A stretch of 64,000 nt of DNA from JAGCJX01 sp045638645 (GTDB taxonomy: Bacteria > Bacteroidota > Bacteroidia > Bacteroidales > UBA932): contig JAZUBU010000016.1 in the NCBI GenBank assembly GCA_045638645.1, positions 77,743-141,742 on the forward strand, written 5' to 3'. The notes below the pieces were generated by a model. The model had not been told where the DNA came from. It was given only the letters and a program-made list of their open reading frames with translations, and did no database searches. A program made the position numbers and the translations under genes. Shown here in pieces: positions 26,107 to 34,087 of this stretch. The stretch's first letter is position 1. Every line of letters begins with the position of its first letter.

Positions 26107-26997
26107 ATGAAATACTTATCCTGGATGATGGGAGTGATGCTGGCCTCCCTATTCATCATCTCCTGCAAAGATGTTCCCTCAGAAACTGACAAACCGGGAA
26201 CACCCAGCGATCCGGAACTTCCGCAAGAACTGATCCTGCTTTCCGATTCCATCCGCATTGCAGCCAATGCCAAAGACACGGTCTTTTTCCAAGTGATCCA
26301 CAAGGTGGGTACTCAGGAAACCGATGTGACCAGCCAGGCAAGCATCCGTCAGCTGGAAGGCGACACCTTGGAATTCCCTCATTTTTATACAGGAAAGGAA
26401 GGTACCTACCTGTTCCAGGCATCGTACGCAGAACTCACTTCCCAAGTGGTGAGCATCGAGGCGTATGTTCCGGAAGTACAGGATCCGGGAACCACCTATC
26501 AAGTCGGAGACCTCTACCGTGTTGGTAATGTAGAAGGTGTTGTTTTCCAAGTGAGTGAAGACGGCAAACACGGCATGATTGTTTCCTTGGATGAAGCCTT
26601 CTGCCCCTGGTCTGATATCTATGCTCAGGTAGGCGCATTCTACATGAGTGGAGAAACCAACTGCTGGGCCATTTACGACGAACCCGATTGGGAAAAACAT
26701 TATCCGGCGGCAAAATGGTGCTACGACCACGGTGAAGGATGGTTCCTCCCCTGCTACGAAGAACTGGAAATCCTCTGGAAGGCATACAACAACGGCAACG
26801 AACAGTTGAATCCGGATGCACATGCCATTTTTGAAGAACACTTCACCGATCCGGTAGAACTGGGAACCCACTATTGGTCTTCCACAGAAATCAACGACGA
26901 AATGGCCACGACCTTTGCCTTCATCGTCAACGATGTTACCTGTACCAATCCCTACAAGACCAGTAACATGGCGGTACGTGCGGTACGTAAATTCTAA
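26107..26997 (+). CDS. Lipoprotein with C-terminal DUF1566/Lcl (C-type lectin-like) domain
   Basis: A 296-residue exported lipoprotein: signal peptide with lipobox FIISC (Cys about residue 20), a Pro/Thr/Asp spacer, then a beta-rich segment (about 40-125) and a C-terminal domain of the DUF1566/Lcl type. Marks of the latter are YQVGDLYRVGNVEGVVFQV, the Trp-rich middle, GWFLPCYEELEILW, YWSSTE and the ending MAVRAVRKF. Such domains have a C-type-lectin-like fold and occur in cell-surface proteins of Bacteroidota; the ligand is unknown. It ends in a perfect hairpin whose loop carries the next gene's promoter box. Confidence 0.78.
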   Translation: MKYLSWMMGVMLASLFIISCKDVPSETDKPGTPSDPELPQELILLSDSIRIAANAKDTVFFQVIHKVGTQETDVTSQASIRQLEGDTLEFPHFYTGKEGTYLFQASYAELTSQVVSIEAYVPEVQDPGTTYQVGDLYRVGNVEGVVFQVSEDGKHGMIVSLDEAFCPWSDIYAQVGAFYMSGETNCWAIYDEPDWEKHYPAAKWCYDHGEGWFLPCYEELEILWKAYNNGNEQLNPDAHAIFEEHFTDPVELGTHYWSSTEINDEMATTFAFIVNDVTCTNPYKTSNMAVRAVRKF

Positions 26998-27020
26998 GGC
27001 AGTATTGCTTCTTTATACGA

Positions 27021-27056
27021 ATAGATTTGCTACATTTGTGGCAAATCTATTTTTTT
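27021..27056 (+). terminator. Perfect terminator hairpin whose loop contains the next gene's -7 box
   Basis: ATAGATTTGC / GCAAATCTAT, a perfect 10-base stem, 10-base loop, followed by T6 and then the next ATG. The loop contains TACATTTG (27031-27038), a perfect TAnnTTTG box. One element therefore ends the lipoprotein transcript and starts the DUF4923 transcript. Confidence 0.75.
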
Positions 27057-27686
27057 ATGAAAACAGTAAACCTAGTACGAATTGCGATCTGCTCGTTTCT
27101 CTTATGTTTTGGAGCACATGCGAAAGCCCAATCCTGGAAAGACCTGCTAAACAAGGTAACCGACAACTCTACAGTACAGGATCTGGTGGAAGACCTGACA
27201 GGAAGCAACAAACCGACAGACATTGTGGGCACTTGGGAGTATTCCGGGGCTGCAGTGGGCCTGGAGAGTGAAAACTTCTTGAAGAATGTAGCCGCAGACG
27301 TGGCTGTCAATGCGGTTACGGAAAAATTGAATCCCTACCTCAACAAAATTGGCTTGCGCAAAGGAACTTTTTCATACCAATTCTCCAGCAATAAAAGTTT
27401 CTCCACTCACTTCAAGGACAAACAAATCAATGGAACCTACAGCCTGGACGCATCCAAAGATGCGCTGACATTGAGCTATGGAAAGTCCCTGAAGTTACTA
27501 AAAATGAGTGGAAAGGTCGATCGCGATGATGACCGTCTCAAAATTCTCTTTCCGGCAGACAAATTGGTAAATTTCCTGGAACTTCTTTCGACGAATGCCA
27601 AAGATGAATCCTTATCGGCCCTCGTAGAATTGTGCAAACAATACGACGGAGTCTATCTGGGATTTGAATTAACCCTCAAGAAATAA
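27057..27686 (+). CDS. DUF4923 family lipocalin-like exported protein
   Basis: A 209-residue protein with a signal peptide (MKTVNLVRIAICSFLLCFGAHA, residues 1-21, cut before KAQ or nearby). The mature part matches DUF4923: SWKDLLNK, then IVGTWEYSGAAVGLESENFL, and a beta-rich body with FSYQFSSNKSFSTHF and KQINGTYSLDASKDALTLSYG, as in lipocalin-like folds. Function unknown; abundant in gut Bacteroidales. The start at 27057 is chosen over an upstream TTG because it begins the signal peptide and lies after the promoter box. The leader is only about 12 bases. Confidence 0.82.
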   Translation: MKTVNLVRIAICSFLLCFGAHAKAQSWKDLLNKVTDNSTVQDLVEDLTGSNKPTDIVGTWEYSGAAVGLESENFLKNVAADVAVNAVTEKLNPYLNKIGLRKGTFSYQFSSNKSFSTHFKDKQINGTYSLDASKDALTLSYGKSLKLLKMSGKVDRDDDRLKILFPADKLVNFLELLSTNAKDESLSALVELCKQYDGVYLGFELTLKK

Positions 27687-27725
27687 CAACCTGCCAGGAG
27701 CAGGCGTGTCCGCAAGTCCGCAAGG

Positions 27726-28304
27726 CTACCGTTTCGCCACTTTTCCTTGAGACAGTTGATACACCTCACCCGTCTCAGGACAGGTGGCGATTCCTTCTTC
27801 ATTGAATGCCAAACGATGGCCTGCCCGTGAAACCCAACCGATCTGACGAGCAGGATTTCCGACTACCAGTGCATAGGCCGGCACTTCGTCCACCACAACG
27901 GTACCTGCCCCCACAAAAGCATAGGGGCCGACATCATGACCACAGACCAAGGTCGCATTGGCCCCGATGGTAGCTCCCTTTCCGATCCGGGTAGCGCGGT
28001 ACTGGTCCCGACGGACAAACGCACTGCGAGGATTGATGACGTTGGTAAAGACACAGGAGGGACCCAAAAACACATCGTCTTCACAAACCACCCCCGTGTA
28101 CAAGGACACATTGTTCTGTACCTTTACGTTGCGGCCCAATACCACATCCGGGGATATGACGACATTTTGTCCAATATTGCAGTCCGGTCCGACCTGACAG
28201 CCCGACATCAAATGGGAAAAATGCCAAATCTTCGTACCGGCTCCTACTTGGGCCCCTTCATCAATGACGGCCGTCTCGTGAGCAAAATAAGGTTTCTCCT
28301 GCAT
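27726..28304 (-). CDS. Sugar N-acetyltransferase, WlbB/WbpD family
   Basis: A 192-residue left-handed beta-helix acetyltransferase with repeated hexapeptides (for example VGPDCNIGQNVVI, IGKGATIGANATLV). It matches WlbB/WbpD, which acetylates the 3-amino group of UDP-2-acetamido-3-amino-glucuronate using acetyl-CoA. The C-terminal tail CPETGEVYQL is also typical. It is the last of three genes that together make the 2,3-diacetamido uronic acid nucleotide (upstream: WlbC-like aminotransferase and WlbA-like dehydrogenase). Confidence 0.88.
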   Translation of the reverse strand: MQEKPYFAHETAVIDEGAQVGAGTKIWHFSHLMSGCQVGPDCNIGQNVVISPDVVLGRNVKVQNNVSLYTGVVCEDDVFLGPSCVFTNVINPRSAFVRRDQYRATRIGKGATIGANATLVCGHDVGPYAFVGAGTVVVDEVPAYALVVGNPARQIGWVSRAGHRLAFNEEGIATCPETGEVYQLSQGKVAKR

Positions 28305-28315
28305 CGTAACTGTTT

Positions 28316-29476
28316 CTATTTTAATCTATTCGTAAAAAACGACCCGATGGCGCTGATGATATAGTCCTGCTGCACCTTGGTCAGAGCCGGGTGCATGGGC
28401 AAGGACAAGACGGAGCCCGCCAGACGAGTCGCCTGTTCCATTTCTCCGACAAGACGACAACGTCCCTCGAATGCCGGTTGACGGTGCAGCGGCAAGGGAT
28501 AATAGATCATGGTCGGGATGCCCTGCTCCTGCAAATAGGCTTTCAATGCATCACGAACCGTCTCACCGCCCAATACCTGTATCGTATATTGGTGGTACAC
28601 ATGGGTACTGTCCGGATGCTTGACCGGTATTTTCAGCTGACCAGCCAACTGGGCGAGTCCCGCATCATAACGGGCTGCAGCCGCCTGACGAGCCTGGTTG
28701 TAGGCATCCAGGTACTTGAGTTTCACATCCAGAATGGCGGCCTGCAACGTATCCAAACGGCTGTTGCATCCAATCTCATCGTGGCGGTACTTGATGCGCT
28801 GACCGTGGTTAGCTATGCGGTGCAAGCGTTCTCCCAACTCCGGCAACTGCGTCATCATCGCCCCCCCATCGCCAAAACATCCCAAGTTCTTGGTGGGGAA
28901 AAAGGACGTACATCCGATATGGCCCATCGTGCCGGTTGGCTTCCAGGACCCGTCGGGGAAACGGTATCGTGCGCCCAGGGCTTGGGCGTTGTCCTCAATG
29001 ACAAACAAGTTATGCCGGTGAGCAAATTCCAGGATCTCTGGCATCGGACACGACTGACCAAAAAGATGGACCGGAATGATGGCCTTTGTCCGCTCGCTCA
29101 GGGCAGCTTCCAAAGCCGTTGTATCCATCAGAAATGTATCCGGATCCACATCCACCAGCACCGGAACCAATCGCAACAAGGCGATGACTTCAGCCGAAGC
29201 CACGTAGGTAAATGCGGGGACAATGACTTCGTCCCCCGGCTCCAGATCCAAGGTCATCAACGCAATCTGCAACGCATCGGTTCCGTTTCCACAAGGAACC
29301 ACCCGATGCACGCCGACGTACGTCGCCAAATGCTCGGCAAAGGTTTTTACCTGCGGACCGTTGATGAACGATGTCGCCGTCAGCACATCGGCCATCGCTG
29401 CATGGATTTCCTCCCGGATATCCAAATAGGGATGCAACAAATCGCACATCCGGATTTCACCAACCTGCTCTTTCAT
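28316..29476 (-). CDS. DegT/DnrJ/EryC1/StrS aminotransferase, WlbC/WbpE family
   Basis: A 386-residue PLP enzyme that transaminates the 3-keto sugar made by the WlbA dehydrogenase, with Glu as donor in known homologues. PLP-binding Lys lies in FFPTKNLGCFGDGGA; the EDNAQALGA and PAFTYVASAEV segments support the family. The WbpE-type FFP(S/T)KNLGC motif is the best evidence for the pathway. Two starts are possible: the ATG at 29476 used here, or residue 10 (MCDLLHPYLDIR), which matches WbpE homologues better in length. The next gene starts 11 bases later. Confidence 0.9.
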   Translation of the reverse strand: MKEQVGEIRMCDLLHPYLDIREEIHAAMADVLTATSFINGPQVKTFAEHLATYVGVHRVVPCGNGTDALQIALMTLDLEPGDEVIVPAFTYVASAEVIALLRLVPVLVDVDPDTFLMDTTALEAALSERTKAIIPVHLFGQSCPMPEILEFAHRHNLFVIEDNAQALGARYRFPDGSWKPTGTMGHIGCTSFFPTKNLGCFGDGGAMMTQLPELGERLHRIANHGQRIKYRHDEIGCNSRLDTLQAAILDVKLKYLDAYNQARQAAAARYDAGLAQLAGQLKIPVKHPDSTHVYHQYTIQVLGGETVRDALKAYLQEQGIPTMIYYPLPLHRQPAFEGRCRLVGEMEQATRLAGSVLSLPMHPALTKVQQDYIISAIGSFFTNRLK

Positions 29477-29507
29477 TTTCTTATCAATTTATCGTCTTCC
29501 CTAGGGA

Positions 29508-30485
29508 TTACCATCCCAAGGGATGTTTTGCCAAAGGAAATTTCGCCAGCGGGTGGTAGTCTCCCTGCAAACCGATGGGACTGGCATGGCGGATATCGGA
29601 AACGATCTGAATACAGTTTTTTGCCTCCGAAATACGGAATCCCTCGCCCGAAAGGATCTTGCGGTAAGATTCGGTGTGGAGTTCGGTAAATCCCGCACTG
29701 AATTCAAATTCCTCTCCATCAATGAGGATAGTACGGTACGTCCGTTTTTCTCCTTGAACGGCATTCTCCGGCAGCGTCTCGGCATTGATACTCAAAAAAT
29801 AACGCACCCGGGCCCGTTCCAGTTCCAAGTAACCGGCTACCCGGTCAAAATCCTTTACGTGCACAAGATTCCGGGTGACCGGACCAAAAATCCACTGCAA
29901 CATATCATAGAAGTGCACGCCGATGTTCGTAGCAACGCCCCCGCTCTTGTGTTCGTCCCCTTTCCAGGAGGTGTAGTACCAATGTCCCCGTGATGTGATA
30001 TAGGTCAGATCCACGTCATATACTTTATCCGCAGGACCTGCCTCAATCCGGGCTTTCAAGGCTCGGATGGCCTCGTGCAAACGAAGCTGCAGGATGGTGT
30101 AACAAGATCGGCCAGTTTCCCGTTCAATCGCTTCAATCTCTTCTATCTCAACAGGATTGAGGACAACCGGTTTCTCACAGATAACATCGGCCCCCAATTG
30201 AAGACCGTAGCGTATCTGGGGATCGTGCAGGTAGTTCGGAGTACAGATGGAAAGGTAATCAATACCACTACCAGCCCGCTTCCGGGAGGTCAGGTAGCGG
30301 TCAAAATGTTCCTGCTCCGTAAAAAAGACAGCCTCGGGAAAATAGCTGTCCAAAATACCCACACTGTCAAATTTATCGTAGGCAGCACAAAGCTGATTAC
30401 CAGTATCCAAGATCGCCCGCAAGTGACGGGGAGCAATGTATCCGGCTGCACCAGCCAATGCAAATGTTTTTCTATTCGGATTCAT
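29508..30485 (-). CDS. Gfo/Idh/MocA oxidoreductase, WlbA/WbpB family
   Basis: A 325-residue NAD-dependent dehydrogenase. In the WlbA/WbpB family it oxidises the C3 hydroxyl of UDP-GlcNAc-uronate. N-terminal FALAGAAGYIAPRHLRAI is the family's nucleotide-binding loop. CEKPVVLNP carries the conserved Lys of the EKP motif, and GVATNIGVHFYDMLQWIFG supplies the catalytic His region. First gene of the three-gene leftward unit. The UDP-GlcNAc 6-dehydrogenase (WbpA-type) and any 2-epimerase (WbpI-type) are not in the window. The C-terminus has a short repeat, PLAKFPLAKHPL, of uncertain meaning. Confidence 0.9.
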   Translation of the reverse strand: MNPNRKTFALAGAAGYIAPRHLRAILDTGNQLCAAYDKFDSVGILDSYFPEAVFFTEQEHFDRYLTSRKRAGSGIDYLSICTPNYLHDPQIRYGLQLGADVICEKPVVLNPVEIEEIEAIERETGRSCYTILQLRLHEAIRALKARIEAGPADKVYDVDLTYITSRGHWYYTSWKGDEHKSGGVATNIGVHFYDMLQWIFGPVTRNLVHVKDFDRVAGYLELERARVRYFLSINAETLPENAVQGEKRTYRTILIDGEEFEFSAGFTELHTESYRKILSGEGFRISEAKNCIQIVSDIRHASPIGLQGDYHPLAKFPLAKHPLGW

Positions 30486-30518
30486 ACCGCGAAATTAGGG
30501 ATTTATTTCTTTAATCCC

Positions 30519-30526
30519 TACATTTG
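30519..30526 (+). promoter_or_regulatory. -7 box for the amidase-like gene
   Basis: TACATTTG, a perfect TAnnTTTG box, 18 bases before the ATG at 30544; the leader would be about 11 bases. Confidence 0.55.
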
Positions 30527-30543
30527 TGCACCGAAAGAAACCC

Positions 30544-33500
30544 ATGATCATGAAACGTTTATTCTTGCTTTTGTTGGCGGTTCTCCTGCTGATTCCCACT
30601 TCCGGACACGCCCAACGCCGCAACAACCGGGAAAAATTACCCGTAGAAATGTTCCAACCCGCAACCGATTCCATCCAAGCCTACTTCAAAGGCAAGGCAA
30701 TGGTCTATGGAAAAATCAATCTCGATGAAGCGGTCCGCGTCCGGAACCTGGAACTCCATCTTTATTTCAACAGTTACCTGTCGGAATATCCGATTCGGGA
30801 CAAGGATGTACAGACCGTATACAACATTCTGAAACATTTCCTCCCGGCCGAATACCGCAACGATCGGATCATCGCCTATTCCGGAAAGATCAAGTCAAAC
30901 CAGGTAGCCACCCTGGAGGAATTGTCTTCCCCCTATTATTCTGGAAGGAACCAACTCCATCAAGAAAAAGCGCAACACCCCATTGCCAGAACCCAACAAT
31001 GGATCCGTCCCGAAAATCCCTTGTTTACTGCGACAGCTGGCTTGACCAACAAGCACATTGCGCTGTGGCAAAGCCACGGATTCTACTACGAACAGTCCCT
31101 GCTCCGCTGGGAATGGCAACGTGCCCGTATCCTGCAAACTGTGGAAGACCTCTACACCCAAAGTTACGTTCTCCCCTTCCTCGTCCCGATGTTGGAAAAT
31201 GCCGGAGCAACCGTAGCACTGCCCCGGGAACGGGACACCAACCGGGAAGAAGTCATCGTTGACAACGACGGATGTCCCAACCAAACCCAAGCGACCTATC
31301 GGGAAAAAGCCGGTGACAGCAAAACACAGTGGAAAGAGCTCTCCACCGGCTTTGCTCACAAACAAGCCGTATACACCCAAGGGGAAAATCCCTTCACCAT
31401 GGGAACTGCCCGCGTCATCGAAACGGTCAAGGAAGCAAGTGGCTCGACCCTTTCCACAGCCGTTTGGACCCCGACTTTCGAAGAACCCGGAGAATACGCT
31501 GTCTATGTATCGTACCGCACACTGCCCAACAGCACCGACTGCGCCCGCTACACCGTTCGCCACGAAGGAGGAGACACCCACTTTCTGGTCAACCAACAGA
31601 TGGGAGGAGGAACCTGGGTTTATCTCGGCAGCTTCTATTTCAGCAACCAGCCGGAAGAAGGCGTCTATTTGACCAACGCCACACCGACTGGCCACAAATA
31701 CCATAAAAACAGAGTCGTTACCGCTGACGCCGTCAAATTTGGAGGCGGTATGGGCAACATCGGACGTACTCCCAATAACTGGAATGCAGACTCCCTCTTC
31801 GCTTTGGATCCGCAAACCAGCGGTTATCCCCGTTACACCGAAGGAGCCCGCTACTGGTTGCAATGGGCCGGCTTCTCGGACACCATCTACAGTCCTACCC
31901 AAAACAAGAATGATTATACGGACGACTACACTGCCCGCGGCCGTTGGGTGAACGTCCTGTCGGGAGGTTCTGTTGTCAATCCCAAAGAAAGCGGTTACAA
32001 CGTACCCCTGGACCTCGCCGTTGCCTTCCACACCGATGCCGGTACCACCATCGACGATGAAATGGTCGGCACCTTGGCCATTTACACCCGCTACAAACAG
32101 AACAACGACAAATTCCCGACCGGCGAACCTCGTCTGATTTCCCGGGAACTGACAGACCTGATCCAAACCCAGATCTGCGAAGACCTGCAACAGACCTTTG
32201 ACAGCCAATGGCCCCGAAGAGGTCTGTGGGACAAATCCTACAACGAATCCCGCACACCGGAAGTGCCGTCCATGTTGCTGGAATTGCTCTCGCACCAAAA
32301 CTTTGCCGACATGCGTTACGGCCTGGACCCGAAATTCAAATTCACCGTCAGCCGCGCGATCTACAAAGGAATTCTCCGTTTCATCAGCCTGCGTGACGGA
32401 CTGCCGTACGTAGTCCAACCTTTGGCGGTAACCTCTTTTGCTGCCAACTTGGAACACACTCCGCAAGGCCCCGTTGCCCAATTGTCATGGATTCCCCAAA
32501 CCGATGCACTGGAACCGACCGCTGTGGCCAAACAATACATTGTGTACACGGCTACCTCGGAACCCGGACAACCGATGGGCGGATTTGACAACGGCATCCT
32601 GGTGAACGAACCCAAGGCCACCATGCCCCTGGAACCCGGAAAAATTTACAGTTTCAAGGTCGTAGCGGTCAACGAAGGGGGTAAAAGTTTCCCGTCCGAA
32701 GTCCTTTCTGTCGGTGTCGCATCTACAAAGACCGAGAACACTGTACTGGTTATCAACGGATTCGACCGCATCTCTGCACCGGCAAACTTTGCAACCCGCG
32801 ATTCTTCCCGGGCCGGTTTCCTGAACTACATGGACGGTGGTGTCCCGTACATCAACGACTACTCCTTCATCGGCCGTCAACACGACTACCGTCGCCACAT
32901 TCCCTGGATGGACGACGATTCTCCGGGCTTTGGAGCCTCCTATGCCAACTACGAGAACAAAGTCATTGCCGGCAACTCCTTCGACTTCCCGTTCAAGCAT
33001 GGAACTGCCTTGATGCAAGCCGGTTACAACTTTACCTCAACCAGCCGCGATGCCATCACCAACGGTCAGATCCAACTGGATAACTACCCCGCTATTGACT
33101 TGATTCTTGGCAAGCAAATCACCGTTGAAAACGGCCGACCGGGTGTTGCAAAACCGCTCTACGCCACCTTCCCGATCGCTTTCCAAAAGGCACTTTCCGA
33201 CTATTGCCAACAAGGAGGCAACATCGTCGTGTCCGGTGCCTACGTAGGCAGCGATTTGTGGGACACCCTCTATCAATTTGAACAAAAAGAAGAAAACACC
33301 GAGTCCAAACAAGTAAACGACCTGCTCAAGCAAATCAACCGTCTGTCCGGCTCCCTGGAAACCATCCTGCAGGACATGGACAACCGACTGGACGCCAACC
33401 GCGAACGGAATGCCAACTTGGGCATCCAGTACTTCAGCACCGACTCTACGGCATACGAAGCAGCAGCAGACGTACACACCCGCAACCGCGTCTGGATCGA

Positions 33501-33936
33501 TTCCCTCCGCACCAACCTGAAACAGATGGCCCAACTGGCCGAAGGCCTTGAAAAGGGCAGCAATGCCCGTCACCTGGGACAGGATTTCGCCCGCAATATC
33601 CTTAAATACCGATGGATGACCAACTTTGCCTCTGCAGAAGGAGCCCTCAAGGGAGCCCCCAACCCCTACGGATTCCAAATTGACGACCGCTTTGAGTTCT
33701 TCACAGAGCCCAATGCTACTTGCTACTGCGTAGAATCACCCGACGGAGTCATGCCGGTAGGAGACAACGCATGGACCATTTACCGCTATGCCGACAACAA
33801 CATTTCTGCCGCCGTAGCCTACGAAGGAGCGGATTATCGCACTGTCATCTTCGGTTTCCCCTTGGAAACCCTCAAGACCCAAGAGCAATTGAATGCTTTG
33901 ATGCAGCAGATCATGCAGTTCCTGTTGCCGAGATAG
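30544..33936 (+). CDS. Exported amidase_3-like protein with golvesin-like insertion and Fn3 domain ('xanthan lyase'-type)
   Basis: A 1130-residue secreted protein with signal peptide (1-24, ending GHAQ). Two separated segments look like halves of an N-acetylmuramoyl-L-alanine amidase (Amidase_3) fold: residues about 165-235 (SHGFYYE with H178; TVEDLYT with E201) and 430-625 (AFHTDAGT with H496; LLELLSHQN with E580). They would supply zinc ligands and the catalytic Glu. Between them (about 240-410) lies a beta-rich golvesin C-terminal-like domain (EEPGEYAVYVSYR). An Fn3-like domain follows (about 645-735), then a long C-terminal region with a coiled coil (about 920-985). Homologues are often annotated xanthan lyase, but peptidoglycan amidase fits better. 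Start could also be 30550. Confidence 0.75.
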   Translation: MIMKRLFLLLLAVLLLIPTSGHAQRRNNREKLPVEMFQPATDSIQAYFKGKAMVYGKINLDEAVRVRNLELHLYFNSYLSEYPIRDKDVQTVYNILKHFLPAEYRNDRIIAYSGKIKSNQVATLEELSSPYYSGRNQLHQEKAQHPIARTQQWIRPENPLFTATAGLTNKHIALWQSHGFYYEQSLLRWEWQRARILQTVEDLYTQSYVLPFLVPMLENAGATVALPRERDTNREEVIVDNDGCPNQTQATYREKAGDSKTQWKELSTGFAHKQAVYTQGENPFTMGTARVIETVKEASGSTLSTAVWTPTFEEPGEYAVYVSYRTLPNSTDCARYTVRHEGGDTHFLVNQQMGGGTWVYLGSFYFSNQPEEGVYLTNATPTGHKYHKNRVVTADAVKFGGGMGNIGRTPNNWNADSLFALDPQTSGYPRYTEGARYWLQWAGFSDTIYSPTQNKNDYTDDYTARGRWVNVLSGGSVVNPKESGYNVPLDLAVAFHTDAGTTIDDEMVGTLAIYTRYKQNNDKFPTGEPRLISRELTDLIQTQICEDLQQTFDSQWPRRGLWDKSYNESRTPEVPSMLLELLSHQNFADMRYGLDPKFKFTVSRAIYKGILRFISLRDGLPYVVQPLAVTSFAANLEHTPQGPVAQLSWIPQTDALEPTAVAKQYIVYTATSEPGQPMGGFDNGILVNEPKATMPLEPGKIYSFKVVAVNEGGKSFPSEVLSVGVASTKTENTVLVINGFDRISAPANFATRDSSRAGFLNYMDGGVPYINDYSFIGRQHDYRRHIPWMDDDSPGFGASYANYENKVIAGNSFDFPFKHGTALMQAGYNFTSTSRDAITNGQIQLDNYPAIDLILGKQITVENGRPGVAKPLYATFPIAFQKALSDYCQQGGNIVVSGAYVGSDLWDTLYQFEQKEENTESKQVNDLLKQINRLSGSLETILQDMDNRLDANRERNANLGIQYFSTDSTAYEAAADVHTRNRVWIDSLRTNLKQMAQLAEGLEKGSNARHLGQDFARNILKYRWMTNFASAEGALKGAPNPYGFQIDDRFEFFTEPNATCYCVESPDGVMPVGDNAWTIYRYADNNISAAVAYEGADYRTVIFGFPLETLKTQEQLNALMQQIMQFLLPR

Positions 33937-33958
33937 TCATTCCATTGCACCCGTTTCC

Positions 33959-33995
33959 AGAGGTTGGTTCAAGCTACTTGGATCAACCTCTTTTT
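33959..33995 (+). terminator. Terminator after the amidase-like gene
   Basis: AGAGGTTG (33959-33966) pairs with CAACCTCT (33984-33991), followed by a T-run. It separates the amidase gene from htpG. Confidence 0.85.
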
Positions 33996-34087
33996 CTGTG
34001 CCAAATTGTCACCTTTCCGGGTCTGGTACAGCATTTGTTTCAAGAGTGGTCACATCACTGAAAATAAATAAACAAATCAATACGACT

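Noticed and set aside
30895..32481. 528-codon open frame antisense to the amidase-like gene
   Set aside because: Mirror of a well-supported exported protein; no ribosome-site-like start, no family, and composition typical of antisense shadows.
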